From Tamilnaduibacter salinus (GTDB lineage: Bacteria > Pseudomonadota > Gammaproteobacteria > Pseudomonadales > Oleiphilaceae), in contig NZ_QEKQ01000002.1 in assembly GCF_003096655.1 (NCBI RefSeq), positions 434,001 through 498,000 on the forward strand: 64,000 nt of DNA, read 5' to 3'. Positions 1 to 9,275 of this stretch are shown here, piece after piece. Position 1 is the stretch's first letter; each line of letters starts with the position of its first letter. The position numbers and the translations under genes are program-made. Under the pieces are notes generated by a model. That model saw only the letters and a program-made list of their open reading frames with translations, searched no databases and was not told the DNA's origin.

Positions 1-1118
1 TCGGCGTGAACGGCGGCCTGTTTCTCAATGCCAAAACGGAGCAGCAGTTTGCCTCAGTCATTGCCCACGAGATTGCCCACCTGAGTCAGCGGCATTTCGC
101 CCGCCGGATGCAGCAGCAGGAGACGAGCGCCCCGATGACCGTTGCCGGCATGCTGGCCGGCATCATCCTCTCCGCCGTGACCCAGTCCGATGTGGGCATT
201 GCCGCGATCGCCGGCTCGCAGGCCATGGCCGTCCAGAACATGCTTCAGTACAGCCGCGCTCACGAAAAGGAAGCGGATCGCGTGGGCCTGGACATTCTGG
301 CCCAGGCGGGAATGGACCCCAAAGGCATGCCGAGGATGTTCGAGATCATGATGGACCGCAATCGGCTGCAGGGCGGCCAACCCCCTGAGTACCTGTCGAC
401 TCACCCCCTGACGCCAAGCCGTGTCTCCGATACCTGGAACCGCGCCCAACAGTACCCGGAGCGCGACGTCTCGGACTCGCTGGAGTACCACCTGATGCGG
501 GCCCGGCTGCAGGTCCGTTACGCCCGGTCTGACAAGGCGGCCCTGAATGCATTCGGGGCATTGGTCCGGGACGATGACGCCTCCCCCGCCGCCCGCTATG
601 GCCTTGCAGTGGCCCACCTGGCCAACAACCAGCCTGGAGAGGCCGAACCCATTCTGCGTCGGTTGCTCGATCAGTCATCCGGACGGATCACGTTCACCGT
701 TACGTTGGCCAAAGCGCTTCAAAGGCAGGGCCAATACGATGAGGCGCGAGAGCAACTGGAGGCCGCCCTCAGGCGGAACCCGGAAAACGACCCCATCACC
801 CTGCAACTGGCGGATGTGGAACTGGCCGCCGGAAACGCCTCAGTGGCCGCCAAATACTACGCGGAGGTCAATCGTCGGCACCCGGATAACGCCCATCTGT
901 GGCAGAAGCGTGCTGAGGCGGAAGGCCAGGCCCGCAATATCGTGAGCGTTCATCGGGCCCGGGCCGAGTTCCACCAGCTCACCGGCGATCTGGAAGCCGC
1001 CGAGCGCCAGTTGATGGAAGCGTTGGGCAAGGTGCCTGGCGGCTCCCCCGTCCAGGACGTCATCCAACAGAGGCTGACCAGCGTCCGGGAACGTCTGACC
1101 AGGCAGCGACAGTTCTGA
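1..1118 (+). CDS. bepA: BepA/YfgC-type M48 metalloprotease with TPR domain (5' partial)
   Basis: The N-terminus lies upstream of the window; the frame is open from base 3 and the first in-frame GTG at 6 is not a real start. The visible part opens with the M48 zinc site: HEIAH at visible residues 21-25, with the third ligand region HEKEAD about 65 residues later. A long helical tail (about residues 160-370) carries tetratricopeptide-like repeats. Family knowledge: BepA is a periplasmic protease and chaperone that degrades stalled LptD and assists BAM-dependent outer-membrane protein assembly. The neighbourhood next to nadA matches the Pseudomonas arrangement, which supports the BepA call. It is convergent with nadA, with only 31 bases between them. 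Confidence 0.88.
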   Translation, partial: GVNGGLFLNAKTEQQFASVIAHEIAHLSQRHFARRMQQQETSAPMTVAGMLAGIILSAVTQSDVGIAAIAGSQAMAVQNMLQYSRAHEKEADRVGLDILAQAGMDPKGMPRMFEIMMDRNRLQGGQPPEYLSTHPLTPSRVSDTWNRAQQYPERDVSDSLEYHLMRARLQVRYARSDKAALNAFGALVRDDDASPAARYGLAVAHLANNQPGEAEPILRRLLDQSSGRITFTVTLAKALQRQGQYDEAREQLEAALRRNPENDPITLQLADVELAAGNASVAAKYYAEVNRRHPDNAHLWQKRAEAEGQARNIVSVHRARAEFHQLTGDLEAAERQLMEALGKVPGGSPVQDVIQQRLTSVRERLTRQRQF

Positions 1119-1149
1119 GCCCGGACTCCCGACTCCCGCACCACAGTGA

Positions 1150-2211
1150 TCAGGCGTTCCCCGCGGCCTTGAGGTTCATACTCGCGGTAAAGTCCAGCAT
1201 CCGGTGCAGCGGACGCAGCGCCGCCTCGCGCAGCTCCGGATCCACATCAATGGTCTGGTCACCGCGTTTGAGCACGGCAAGCAGGTTTTCAAGCCCGTTC
1301 ATGGCCATCCAGGGACAATGCGCGCAGCTCCGGCAGGTCGCGCCATTGCCGGCCGTCGGTGCTTCGATCAGCGTCTTGTTCGGCGCCAACTGCTGCATCT
1401 TGTAGAAGATGCCATTGTCCGTTGCGACCACAAATGTCTCGTTGGACATGGTCTGAACGGCGTGGATCAGCTGGGAGGTGGAACCCACCACATCCGCCTT
1501 TTCCACTACCGATTCCGGTGATTCGGGATGAACAAGAATCGCCGCGTCTGGATAGAGCGCTCTCAGGTCGTCGACGCCCCGGGACTTGAACTCCTCATGA
1601 ACGATGCAGGAACCATCCCACATCAGCATGTCAGCGCCGGTCGTGCGCTCGATGTAGCGCCCCAGGTGCTTATCCGGCGCCCAGAGGATCTTCTCACCCC
1701 GGGAATCGAGATACTCGACGATGCTCTGCGCGCAACTGGATGTGACAACCCAGTCCGCGCGCGCTTTGACCGCCGCGGATGTGTTGGCGTAGACGACAAC
1801 GGTCCTGTCCGGGTGCTCATCACAGAAAGCGGCGAATTCATCGGGCGGGCAGCCCACATCCAGCGAGCAGGTCGCTTCGAGTGTGGGCATGAGGACGGTT
1901 TTTTCCGGCGTCAGGATCTTTGCGGTTTCCCCCATGAATCGCACGCCAGCCACCACAACCGTCGAAGCGGGGTGGTCTTTGCCAAACCGGGCCATCTCCA
2001 GCGAGTCCGCCACGCAACCGCCGGTCTCCTCCGCGAGGCGCTGGATGTCCGGATCGGTGTAATAGTGCGCCACCAACACCGCATCACGCTCGGCCAGAGC
2101 CTCCCGGATATCGGATTCCAGCCGGTCTTTCTCATCCCGGCTCAACGGGCGCGGCTCGGCCTCGTGTGCCAGATGTTCCTGAACCAGAATTCTTTCTTCC
2201 GCCTTGGTCAT
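1150..2211 (-). CDS. nadA: Quinolinate synthase NadA
   Basis: NadA condenses iminoaspartate with dihydroxyacetone phosphate to give quinolinate in de novo NAD synthesis, using an oxygen-sensitive 4Fe-4S cluster. The 353-residue protein has the cluster cysteines expected from the E. coli enzyme: C115, C202 and C299, the last in a CRSCAHC motif (residues 293-299). The frame stays open upstream to 2268, but ATG at 2211 is preceded by GGGAAGAGG at good spacing and gives the usual family length, so it is preferred. A TATAAT with an extended TG lies about 77 bases upstream. No nadB or nadC is in the window. Confidence 0.96.
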   Translation of the reverse strand: MTKAEERILVQEHLAHEAEPRPLSRDEKDRLESDIREALAERDAVLVAHYYTDPDIQRLAEETGGCVADSLEMARFGKDHPASTVVVAGVRFMGETAKILTPEKTVLMPTLEATCSLDVGCPPDEFAAFCDEHPDRTVVVYANTSAAVKARADWVVTSSCAQSIVEYLDSRGEKILWAPDKHLGRYIERTTGADMLMWDGSCIVHEEFKSRGVDDLRALYPDAAILVHPESPESVVEKADVVGSTSQLIHAVQTMSNETFVVATDNGIFYKMQQLAPNKTLIEAPTAGNGATCRSCAHCPWMAMNGLENLLAVLKRGDQTIDVDPELREAALRPLHRMLDFTASMNLKAAGNA

Positions 2212-2287
2212 GAAGCCTCTTCCCGTATCACAATCGAGACGGCGGCGCTCTTGCCGCCTCCCCTGCACACTATGGGGTCATCTCCTC

Positions 2288-2296
2288 ATTATACCA
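2288..2296 (-). promoter_or_regulatory. Candidate extended -10 promoter for nadA
   Basis: On the minus strand the sequence reads TGGTATAAT, a perfect -10 hexamer (2288-2293) preceded by the TG of an extended -10 element. No good -35 hexamer is visible, as is common for extended -10 promoters. Transcription would start near 2281 and give a leader of about 70 bases before nadA. Confidence 0.5.
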
Positions 2297-2417
2297 ACCT
2301 CTGGCGCCACCGGATTGGCCTGTCATCAGAGTGACATCATCATAAGCCAGGCTGAGGGACGACTGGACCATCACTTCGGCCCGTCGCACGCCATGGTGCG
2401 ACGAATCCGCTACCCAT

Positions 2418-2446
2418 AAAAAAGGGGGAGCCGCGGCTCCCCCTCA
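2418..2446 (-). terminator. Intrinsic terminator after the tRNA-Lys pair
   Basis: A perfect GC-rich palindrome, GGGGGAGC facing GCTCCCCC (2424-2443), is followed on the minus strand by six T residues (2418-2423). It lies 34 bases downstream of the second tRNA-Lys gene to be transcribed and closes that transcript ahead of the nadA promoter. Confidence 0.85.
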
Positions 2447-2479
2447 TGGTGGCAGATGCGTCAGCGATCTGCCGTCTGT

Positions 2480-2555
2480 TGGTGGGTCGTGGAGGATTCG
2501 AACCTCCGACCAATTGGTTAAAAGCCAACTGCTCTACCAACTGAGCTAACGACCC
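2480..2555 (-). tRNA. tRNA-Lys (anticodon TTT), distal copy
   Basis: A 76-base cloverleaf with encoded CCA (2480-2482). The minus strand begins GGGTCGTTAGCTCAG and has anticodon loop CTTTTAA and T-loop GGTTCGAA. It appears identical to the copy at 2614-2689, with a 58-base spacer between them, so the two are probably co-transcribed. Confidence 0.97.
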
Positions 2556-2613
2556 GAAAGCGCGGTCGGATGTCGACCAGTGAATGCCCGTTAGGCACCC
2601 ATCGATAATCAGG

Positions 2614-2689
2614 TGGTGGGTCGTGGAGGATTCGAACCTCCGACCAATTGGTTAAAAGCCAACTGCTCTACCAACTGAGCTAACGACCC
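2614..2689 (-). tRNA. tRNA-Lys (anticodon TTT), proximal copy
   Basis: Same 76-base sequence and features as the other tRNA-Lys, with CCA encoded at 2614-2616. It is transcribed first, from the promoter at 2703-2730. In Pseudomonas tRNA-Lys genes sit in the same position between the tol-pal region and nadA. Confidence 0.97.
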
Positions 2690-2702
2690 AAACGAGGCGC
2701 AT

Positions 2703-2730
2703 ATGGTACGGATTTTTTTGCCCTTCGCAA
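2703..2730 (-). promoter_or_regulatory. Sigma-70-type promoter of the tRNA-Lys operon
   Basis: Minus strand: TTGCGA (2725-2730), 16-base spacer with an A-tract, then TACCAT (2703-2708), followed by GCGCC, the kind of GC-rich discriminator seen at stable-RNA promoters under stringent control. The start point would be a few bases before the tRNA. The similar promoters of both tRNA-Asn genes make this more believable. Confidence 0.65.
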
Positions 2731-2814
2731 CCCTTAATTTATGCGCGTAAACCGCGACCGGAACGCGCTGGACAGTCACTGATCAACGCGTTCAAAAATG
2801 CACCAGATGGGACG

Positions 2815-3606
2815 CTAACTCTCGCTACCTGACGCACCCATTCCCGCCAGATAGTCCTTGGCCAGTCCCGCTGCATTGCTGCCCGGATATTTCTCGCCAA
2901 CAGACCTCAACGTCTCTCGAGCCGCCTCAGACTCATCCATGCGGGCCTGAGTGACGCCCAGCTTGAATAGAGCATCAGGCCCTTTGCGGTGATCCTCAAA
3001 GCGATTGGTAACAATGGAAAACGCCTGCCGGGCCTGTTCCAGTTTCGGCATCGCCAAATAGACCTCGCCCAGCCAGTAATAGGCATTCACCGTCCGATCC
3101 CCCTGCGGATAGGTGTCGAGAAACTCGTACAGCGCGTCCACCGCAGCCGGAAAGTCTTTCTTCTCCTGAATCAGCGTCATGATCGCCTGATACGCCTGTT
3201 TTTCTTCCGCAGACGGCGCCCGGTACTCGGTCATCTCGACGACACTGGCCCCGCCTGTGTTCGCGCCATCACTGGCAGAAGCGGACGTTGCAGCACCGCC
3301 AGCATCCGACGTCTGGGCCTGTTGGCTGGAAAGATCCAGCAACCGCTGGTCCAGGTCAATGTAGCGCTCGCGAGCCTGGCGACTGAGCTGATCCAGCTGA
3401 TGCTGCTGCTCCTCAACCCGCCCACGCAGCTGACTGACCTCACGCTTGAGTTCCTCAACCAGGAAGTACAGTTCCGCCACACCCGGATTGGAGGACGCCT
3501 GGCGGCGCGCCTCCGAATCGGCACTCTGATAGGCCGGGACCGATTGCTGGGCAATGGCGGCACCACTGATCAGCAGCGCCACCAGACCAAACCCCCACTG
3601 ATTCAT
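2815..3606 (-). CDS. cpoB: Cell division coordinator CpoB (YbgF)
   Basis: A 263-residue periplasmic protein, the same length as E. coli CpoB. A signal peptide covers residues 1-19 (cleavage after AIA), followed by a glutamine-rich coiled coil (about 45-95) that trimerises in the family, a Ser/Ala/Gly-rich linker, and a C-terminal TPR domain (about 140-255). CpoB links PBP1B peptidoglycan synthesis with Tol-driven outer-membrane constriction during division. It is the last protein gene of the ybgC-tolQRAB-pal-cpoB cluster, 10 bases after pal. The queE and queC genes that follow it in Pseudomonas are absent here. Confidence 0.93.
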   Translation of the reverse strand: MNQWGFGLVALLISGAAIAQQSVPAYQSADSEARRQASSNPGVAELYFLVEELKREVSQLRGRVEEQQHQLDQLSRQARERYIDLDQRLLDLSSQQAQTSDAGGAATSASASDGANTGGASVVEMTEYRAPSAEEKQAYQAIMTLIQEKKDFPAAVDALYEFLDTYPQGDRTVNAYYWLGEVYLAMPKLEQARQAFSIVTNRFEDHRKGPDALFKLGVTQARMDESEAARETLRSVGEKYPGSNAAGLAKDYLAGMGASGSES

Positions 3607-3616
3607 GAGCAGGACC

Positions 3617-4210
3617 TTACTGGTAGATCAGTTCCACCCGACGGTTCTGGGCGTGCGCGCTCTCGGACGAGCCCATTTCCGCCGGCTTTTCTTCACCGTA
3701 GCTGACCGTCTCGATCTGACTGCGGGAGGCCCCGTTAATCACCAGGAAGCGCTGTACCGCATCGGCCCGACGCTCGCCCAGGGCCAGGTTGTATTCCTTG
3801 GTCCCGCGCTGGTCCGCATGGCCTTCCAGCCGGACTGACCGGTTGGGGTTCGACGCCAGGAATTTCGCGTGCGCGATCAGCACGTCCCGCGCCTCGGACT
3901 TGATCTCGGAGGTATCAAAGTCAAAGTAGAATGTGGTGATGTCACGCAGGGCCGCCTGCTCTTTCTTGGCAGCTTCCTGAGCCTGTTCCCGACGCTCTTC
4001 TTCCGTCAGCGTTGAGGAATCCACGCCGGACGATCCGTCGCCGCTGTACACCTCGCTGCCACCGTCCTGATCGACGGCAGACACATCGGACTCGTAGCCG
4101 GCATCCGCTGTGCCCTCCTGGCCGTCCTTGGTGCCACCGGTGGAACTGCAGCCTGCCACCAGGCCAAACGCAACGAGCATGGCCAGAAGGCCGGATTGAT
4201 GTCGAATCAT
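3617..4210 (-). CDS. pal: Peptidoglycan-associated lipoprotein Pal
   Basis: A 197-residue lipoprotein. The lipobox LVAGC puts the lipidated cysteine at residue 21. A long acidic Gly/Ser/Asp linker (about 25-80) precedes the OmpA-like peptidoglycan-binding domain, with GHADQRGTKEYN and LGERRADAV carrying the conserved Asp and Arg that bind diaminopimelate. Pal anchors the outer membrane to peptidoglycan and is released by TolB. The in-frame ATG at 4216 is only one base from the Shine-Dalgarno GGAG (4218-4221), whereas ATG 4210 is seven bases away, so 4210 is chosen. The acidic linker is longer than in E. coli Pal. Confidence 0.95.
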   Translation of the reverse strand: MIRHQSGLLAMLVAFGLVAGCSSTGGTKDGQEGTADAGYESDVSAVDQDGGSEVYSGDGSSGVDSSTLTEEERREQAQEAAKKEQAALRDITTFYFDFDTSEIKSEARDVLIAHAKFLASNPNRSVRLEGHADQRGTKEYNLALGERRADAVQRFLVINGASRSQIETVSYGEEKPAEMGSSESAHAQNRRVELIYQ

Positions 4211-4272
4211 GGTCATTCTCCTTTATTGAATGTCAGTGTCTTTCAGGGCTCTGTCCGTATCAACTGGTTGTA

Positions 4273-5601
4273 TCAGGAATTTCCGGTCCACGGCGACCAG
4301 GCCGGGTCCCTGACCTCGCCAAACCGCGCCGGCAGGGTATACGTGGATTCGCCGTCGGCCGTTACAACGGCCAGGACGCCTTCGTCGTCTTTCTGCGTGG
4401 CATAGATCAGAAGACGACCGTTGGGCGCCAGGCTTGGCGACTCATCGGAGCCGGTGCGGGTCAGCACAACCTCCTCGCGATTATTCAGGTTCAGGCGCGC
4501 AATCGAAAACTGCCCCTCACGCTGATGGACGTAAAAGACGTAGTCGCCATCCGGACCAAGCCGTGGGCGAGCATTGTAACGGCTGCCAAACGTCAGACGC
4601 TGGGGCTCACCGCCGTCGGCGTCCATACGATAGATCTGCGGACCTCCGGAGCGATCCGATGTGAACACGAAAGAGCTCCCGGCGCTCGACCAGCTTGGTT
4701 CGGTGTCGATCGCCCAGTGGTTCGTCATGCGGGTCAATCGCCGACTGGCAATGTCCATTTTGTACACTTCCGCGTTGCCATCCCGGGACAGCGTCAGCAA
4801 CAGGGCATCCCCATCCGGCGACCAGGCCGGGGCGGAATTCAGCCCCGGAAAGCTGGAGATTTTCTCCCGTTGACCGGACGCCAGCTCATGAATGTAAACC
4901 GCCGGGCGCCCGGTCTCAAACGAGACGTAAGCCAGCTTGCGCCCATCCGGTGACCAGGCCGGCGACAGGATCGGTTCGTCGCTTTTGAGCCGGACGCGCG
5001 AGCGCTGCCCATCCACATCACTGACATGAAGGCGGTAAACCGGCTCACCCTGCTCCTGCTCCAGCGTGACGTACGCCAGACGGGTGGAAAACACACCCCG
5101 GTTGCCAGTGATGGTCTGGTACACCCGATCACTGATGTGGTGCGCCAGCGTCCGGAGATTATCCCGGGCGACCGTTGCCGTCTCCCCCAGCAGCCGTTCC
5201 TGGCGGTTCACATCATAAAGCTCGAAGCGAGCGGACACCCGCTCTCCTTGACCAACGGGACTGAGCTCCCCTACCAGAACGTACTTCTGACCGAGCAGAC
5301 GCCAGTCGCGGAAAAAAATGTCCTTACCACGTGAGGGCAGGCTGAGCATCTTGTCCACGGACAAAGGACTGAATTCGCCAGTCATGCTCAGGTCACTCCG
5401 CACGATGGAAGCGACGTTCTCCTGAAACGAGAGGTTGCCGGTTTCACCGAATGGCACCACGGCCACCGGAATCGCATCCTCCGCGCCTTCGGTAATGCGG
5501 ATGACCAGTTCCGCCCGTACCGGGGCGGACATCGCCGCGACCAGGAACAACAACGTGGCGAGGCGAGCAAACAATGGCAGTCGGGAGATGGTTTTCATCA
5601 T
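4273..5601 (-). CDS. tolB: Tol-Pal system protein TolB
   Basis: A 442-residue periplasmic protein with a signal peptide ending near APVRA (residue 30), an N-terminal alpha/beta domain, and a six-bladed propeller from about residue 195 built from repeated PAWSPDG-type motifs. TolB cycles between Pal and TolA or colicin partners and relays energy from the TolQRA motor to the outer membrane. The start overlaps the tolA stop (ATGATGA), indicating translational coupling. Two adjacent ATG codons (5601 and 5598) are possible starts. Confidence 0.96.
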   Translation of the reverse strand: MMKTISRLPLFARLATLLFLVAAMSAPVRAELVIRITEGAEDAIPVAVVPFGETGNLSFQENVASIVRSDLSMTGEFSPLSVDKMLSLPSRGKDIFFRDWRLLGQKYVLVGELSPVGQGERVSARFELYDVNRQERLLGETATVARDNLRTLAHHISDRVYQTITGNRGVFSTRLAYVTLEQEQGEPVYRLHVSDVDGQRSRVRLKSDEPILSPAWSPDGRKLAYVSFETGRPAVYIHELASGQREKISSFPGLNSAPAWSPDGDALLLTLSRDGNAEVYKMDIASRRLTRMTNHWAIDTEPSWSSAGSSFVFTSDRSGGPQIYRMDADGGEPQRLTFGSRYNARPRLGPDGDYVFYVHQREGQFSIARLNLNNREEVVLTRTGSDESPSLAPNGRLLIYATQKDDEGVLAVVTADGESTYTLPARFGEVRDPAWSPWTGNS

Positions 5602-6548
5602 TGAAACTCTTCCGGATCGAATTCAATCGAAAAGGTTCGGAAATAACGCTCGAACGTATCACGGCTGTCCGGGACCGGGAAGCGCTCGAGACCGCGCACG
5701 GCGCTCAGTGCCGAATTATCGAAGGCCTGGCTGCCGCTGCTTTCGGTGATGCGCACGGAAGAAAGCTCGCCGGTCGGCAAAAGCTCAATCTCCAGTATCG
5801 CGGTCAAATCTTCCCGGGCGGAGGACGGGATGTACCAGTTCTGCGACAGCCTCTGGCGAATCAGTGCCCGGTATTTCTCACTCTCCGACAGCATTCGCTG
5901 CTCCTGCTGGCGTGCCGCCGCTGCTTCATTCTGACGTTGTTTCTCCGCCTCTTTCCGGGCTTCCCGGGCCTCTTCGGCCATCGCTTCGAGCCGCTGCTCC
6001 CGTCGCTGGCGCTCGGCTTCCCGTTCCTGGCGGCGTTGCTCTTCCTGGCGGCGTTTTTCGGCCGCCTCAGCCTCCTTTCGGGCCTGCTCTTTTTCGCGCT
6101 GGCGTTTTGCCTCCGCCTCGCGCCGGGCTTTTTCCCGTGCCTTTTCTTCCGCCTCGCGCTTGGCCTTGGCCGCTTCTTCCTCCGCAACCGACTGTGACTG
6201 AGGCTCGGGTTCTGGCTCCGGCTCTGGTGTCGGTTCAGGTTCAGGCTCTGGCTCCGGTTCGGGCTCTGGCTCCGGTTCGGGCTCTGGCTCCGGTTCAGGC
6301 GGCGGCGCGGGGGCCGGCTCCGGAGCGGGTTCGGGCGCTGGCGCCGGCTCAGGTGCCCGCAGCTCATCCGGCGTCACCAACGACGCCTGAATGCTGCGCG
6401 GTGTCGGCTCCGGAGGCGGCTCTGACCAGCTCCAGCCCACGAGCGCCAACAACGCAATGCTCCCGTGAAGTACGGCAGAGATGGTCAGCGGGCCGGTCCA
6501 GGCGGGCCGATTGGCAGGCGGACGACGGTCGCGGATTTCCTCGCTCAC
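5598..6548 (-). CDS. tolA: TolA inner-membrane/periplasmic linker protein
   Basis: 316 residues. One transmembrane helix (about 20-41) carries the SxxxH motif (S24, H28) that contacts TolQ. A Pro/Glu-rich segment (about 65-115, PEPEPE repeats) follows, then a long Lys/Arg/Glu/Ala helix (about 120-220) and a C-terminal TolA/TonB-like domain that binds TolB and Pal partners. TolA transmits proton-motive-force energy from TolQR across the periplasm. E. coli TolA has no PEPEPE block; TonB does, so this is a TonB-like spacer in a TolA context. Both ends show ATGA-type overlaps with tolR and tolB. Confidence 0.94.
   Translation of the reverse strand: MSEEIRDRRPPANRPAWTGPLTISAVLHGSIALLALVGWSWSEPPPEPTPRSIQASLVTPDELRAPEPAPAPEPAPEPAPAPPPEPEPEPEPEPEPEPEPEPEPEPTPEPEPEPEPQSQSVAEEEAAKAKREAEEKAREKARREAEAKRQREKEQARKEAEAAEKRRQEEQRRQEREAERQRREQRLEAMAEEAREARKEAEKQRQNEAAAARQQEQRMLSESEKYRALIRQRLSQNWYIPSSAREDLTAILEIELLPTGELSSVRITESSGSQAFDNSALSAVRGLERFPVPDSRDTFERYFRTFSIEFDPEEFQ
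6205..6345. repeat. Short tandem repeat inside tolA (Pro-Glu codons)
   Basis: A degenerate 6-base repeat encodes alternating Pro-Glu and Pro-Ala. Its core is three nearly perfect 18-base units at 6243-6260, 6261-6278 and 6279-6296. Because 18 is a multiple of three, gain or loss of units would change only the length of the periplasmic spacer and leave the frame intact. Confidence 0.8.
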
Positions 6549-6991
6549 GGCTTGTCCGGGTCCTCCGTGATCAGTCCGACGCCGGTGGCTCCGGCATCCT
6601 GTAACCGCGCCATCAACCGCACCACCACGCCGTAGTTCACGTTTTCGTCACCCCGAACGAGAACGTTCCCGTCGGACCGCCCGGAGAGCACTTTGGAGAC
6701 ACGTTCCTGCACGTCCGCAAGGGACATCGGCTCACTGCTGTCATCACCGACATCCACGTAATAGGCTCCGTTGGCGTCTACCGACACAACCAGTGGCTCC
6801 ACGTTCTTGTCTGCGGTCACTGGGTCGGCGGCCGTCTCTGGCAGATCCACGTTCACCCCCTGGGTCAGCATCGGCGCAGTGACCATGAAGATCACCAGCA
6901 GCACCAGCATCACGTCGATATAGGGCACCACGTTGATCTCCGACATGGGCCCCTTGCGATTGCTGTCCGATATGCGTACGCCTTTCATCAC
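6545..6991 (-). CDS. tolR: TolR motor subunit (ExbD/TolR family)
   Basis: A 148-residue inner-membrane protein with a single transmembrane helix (about 22-42) containing the essential protonatable Asp in [16 protein letters not shown] periplasmic ExbD/TolR domain follows. With TolQ it forms the proton channel that energises TolA. It is conserved and typical in length. Tandem ATG codons at 6991 and 6988 are both possible starts. It overlaps tolA by four bases and follows tolQ by 14 bases. Confidence 0.95.
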   Translation of the reverse strand: MMKGVRISDSNRKGPMSEINVVPYIDVMLVLLVIFMVTAPMLTQGVNVDLPETAADPVTADKNVEPLVVSVDANGAYYVDVGDDSSEPMSLADVQERVSKVLSGRSDGNVLVRGDENVNYGVVVRLMARLQDAGATGVGLITEDPDKP

Positions 6992-7005
6992 TGACTCTCC
7001 CGGCC

Positions 7006-7698
7006 TCAGGCCGCCCGTGTCGATTCACTGGCGTGAACCCGCCGGTGCAGGATGCTAGAGAACTCCTCGGCAAAGGTCTCGTAATTCTTGATCAGCGCCT
7101 CGGACCGGGCCGCGAAACGGTTATACGCCACCACCGCCGGAATCGCCGCAAACAGACCCATTGCCGTGGCGATCAAGGCCTCCGAGATGCCGGGGGCAAC
7201 CGTGGCCAGCGTCGCCTGCTGGACCTGGGCGAGACCGCGGAAGGAGTTCATGATGCCCCAGACAGTCCCGAACAGACCGATGTACGGGCTTGTGGAGCCA
7301 ACGGTCGCCAGGAACGGCAGATGCGCTTCAAGTGACTCCTGCTCCCGGGAGAGCGCCACCCGCATGGCTCGCTGGGTGCCGTCCATAACGGCATCCGGAT
7401 CACGGCTCTGCTGGCGCAGCCTCGAGAATTCCCGGAAGCCCGCTCGGAACACCGACTCCATACCGCTGTGGGGCGTTGGCTGGTTGGTGACGTCTTTATA
7501 GAGCTGGCCCAGGTCCATCCCGGACCAGAACTGCTCTTCAAAGTCGAGCTGGGCCCGGCGGGCTTTTTTGAAGACCTGCAGGCGCTGGAAAATCAGGGCC
7601 CACGACACCACCGACGCCGCAACGAGCAGCAGCATGACGAACTGCACCAGCAACGTCGCTTCGGCAATCAGACTCCAGATTGACAGCTGTGACTCCAT
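7006..7698 (-). CDS. tolQ: TolQ motor subunit (MotA/TolQ/ExbB family)
   Basis: 230 residues with three transmembrane helices: one near the N-terminus (about 15-40) and two in the C-terminal half that form the proton channel with TolR. The conserved GLFGTVWGIMNSFRGL segment is present. The frame is open to 7746, but that start would overlap ybgC. ATG 7698 has AGGAG directly upstream and gives the standard family length, so it is used. It lies 22 bases after ybgC in the tol operon. Confidence 0.95.
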   Translation of the reverse strand: MESQLSIWSLIAEATLLVQFVMLLLVAASVVSWALIFQRLQVFKKARRAQLDFEEQFWSGMDLGQLYKDVTNQPTPHSGMESVFRAGFREFSRLRQQSRDPDAVMDGTQRAMRVALSREQESLEAHLPFLATVGSTSPYIGLFGTVWGIMNSFRGLAQVQQATLATVAPGISEALIATAMGLFAAIPAVVAYNRFAARSEALIKNYETFAEEFSSILHRRVHASESTRAA

Positions 7699-7720
7699 GG
7701 GTACTCCTATACCAGCAAAC

Positions 7721-8173
7721 TCAGCCCGTTGACCGGGCACTTTCATGCGACTCCGTGTTCCGCGACGCCGCGTCCACGACGGCTTTCATGGTTTCCGGCA
7801 ACGGTCTGGGACGCCCCGAATCGAGCGCCACACAGGCCACACGGACATCCGCCTCCGCCAGAACCTGGCTATCCCGCTCCCGAACCACCCGTTGGCGAAA
7901 GCCCATCCACACCCGACCGCGCCCCGTCAGTTCCGCTGTCGCGACCAACTCATCGTCCAGAAATCCGGGCGCCGCGTAATGAATGTTCATTTTCTGGACC
8001 ACGTAACTGATGTTGTCCGACAGCCCTTCACGCAGCGCCACACCCTGACTGCGGACCCACTCTGTCCGGGCCCGCTCCATGTAATGGAGGTACTTGGCGT
8101 GAAAAACGATACCGCCGGCGTCCGTATCCTCGATATAGACCCGGATTGGCCACTGGAACACCTCATCGCTCAT
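7721..8173 (-). CDS. ybgC: YbgC acyl-CoA thioesterase of the Tol-Pal cluster
   Basis: A 150-residue single hotdog-domain protein. The 4-hydroxybenzoyl-CoA-thioesterase-type active-site motif [21 protein letters not shown] is near residues 12-32 with its catalytic Asp. YbgC hydrolyses acyl-CoA or acyl-ACP and interacts with phospholipid synthesis enzymes; its tight link to tol genes suggests a lipid-homeostasis role. It overlaps ruvB by four bases (ATGA), so here the tol operon is continuous with ruvCAB. Confidence 0.94.
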   Translation of the reverse strand: MSDEVFQWPIRVYIEDTDAGGIVFHAKYLHYMERARTEWVRSQGVALREGLSDNISYVVQKMNIHYAAPGFLDDELVATAELTGRGRVWMGFRQRVVRERDSQVLAEADVRVACVALDSGRPRPLPETMKAVVDAASRNTESHESARSTG

Positions 8174-9192
8174 CCATTGCCTCCTTCGGAGGCGGGCGGA
8201 GTCACACCAAAGTGAAGATAGGCATGGGATGTCACCATTCGCCCACGCGGGGTGCGGACCATGTAGCCTTGCTGGATGAGGAAGGGCTCCAGCACATCCT
8301 CAATTGTGCCACGCTCCTCGCTGATGGCCGCCGATAGGCTTTCAACGCCCACCGGGCCACCGTCGAATTTCTCGATCATTGCCAACAGCAGGCGGCGGTC
8401 CATGTGGTCGAAGCCCTGCTGGTCCACCTTGAGCATGTTCAGGGCGCGGTCGGCGACGGATTCGGTAATCACCCCGTCGGATTTGACCTCCGCGTAGTCC
8501 CGAACGCGACGTAGCAGACGATTGGCAATCCGCGGCGTCCCCCGCGACCGACGGGCAATTTCAAGGGCCCCGCCGGACTCCACGTTGACGTCCATCAGTG
8601 TGGCAGAGCGCTGGATAATGCGGGTTAGATCGGTGGTGTCGTAAAACTCCAGCCGCTGCACAATGCCAAATCGATCCCGCAGTGGCGCGGTCAGCAGCCC
8701 CGCTCGTGTCGTCGCTCCGACCAGTGTAAAGGGCGGCAGATCCAGCTTGATGGAACGGGCCGCTGGCCCTTCACCGATCATGATATCGAGCTGGTAATCC
8801 TCCATCGCCGGGTAGAGCACTTCCTCGACGGCGGCGTTGAGACGGTGAATCTCATCAATGAACAGGACATCCCCCTGCTCCAGATTCGTCAGCATGGCCG
8901 CCAGATCGCCGGCCTTTTCAAGAACGGGGCCTGAGGTGGTCTTGATCGCCACGCCCATTTCATTGGCGATGATATTGGCCAGTGTGGTCTTACCCAGGCC
9001 GGGCGGGCCAAAAATCAGGGTGTGGTCCAGAGCCTCGCTCCGGCGACGGGCCGCCGGGATGAAAATCTCCATCTGCTCCCGAACGGAGGGCTGACCGACG
9101 TACTCATTCAGCAGCGTGGGCCGAATGGCGTGGTCCTGTCGTTCTTCACCGTCGCTGTGTTCCGCGGAGATCAGGCGATCCGATTCGATCAT
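8170..9192 (-). CDS. ruvB: Holliday junction branch migration helicase RuvB
   Basis: A 340-residue AAA+ motor. Walker A GPPGLGKT is at 62-69, Walker B with DEIH at 112-115, followed by the sensor region and a C-terminal winged helix. RuvB hexamers drive branch migration with RuvA. The frame is open upstream to 9228, but ATG 9192 (MIESDR) has AGGA at good spacing and matches the usual RuvB N-terminus. It follows ruvA and overlaps ybgC. No clear LexA box was seen upstream of the ruv genes. Confidence 0.97.
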   Translation of the reverse strand: MIESDRLISAEHSDGEERQDHAIRPTLLNEYVGQPSVREQMEIFIPAARRRSEALDHTLIFGPPGLGKTTLANIIANEMGVAIKTTSGPVLEKAGDLAAMLTNLEQGDVLFIDEIHRLNAAVEEVLYPAMEDYQLDIMIGEGPAARSIKLDLPPFTLVGATTRAGLLTAPLRDRFGIVQRLEFYDTTDLTRIIQRSATLMDVNVESGGALEIARRSRGTPRIANRLLRRVRDYAEVKSDGVITESVADRALNMLKVDQQGFDHMDRRLLLAMIEKFDGGPVGVESLSAAISEERGTIEDVLEPFLIQQGYMVRTPRGRMVTSHAYLHFGVTPPASEGGNG

Positions 9193-9275
9193 GCGATTCC
9201 TGTTCTGACGTTGTTTCGCCGCCGACATTTTACAATGCCGTCAGCCGCTGTCACGTTACGCGCCGGCAATCCGGG

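Noticed and set aside
6205-6345. CRISPR-like array
   Set aside because: The repeat has no spacers and encodes Pro-Glu codons of tolA in frame.
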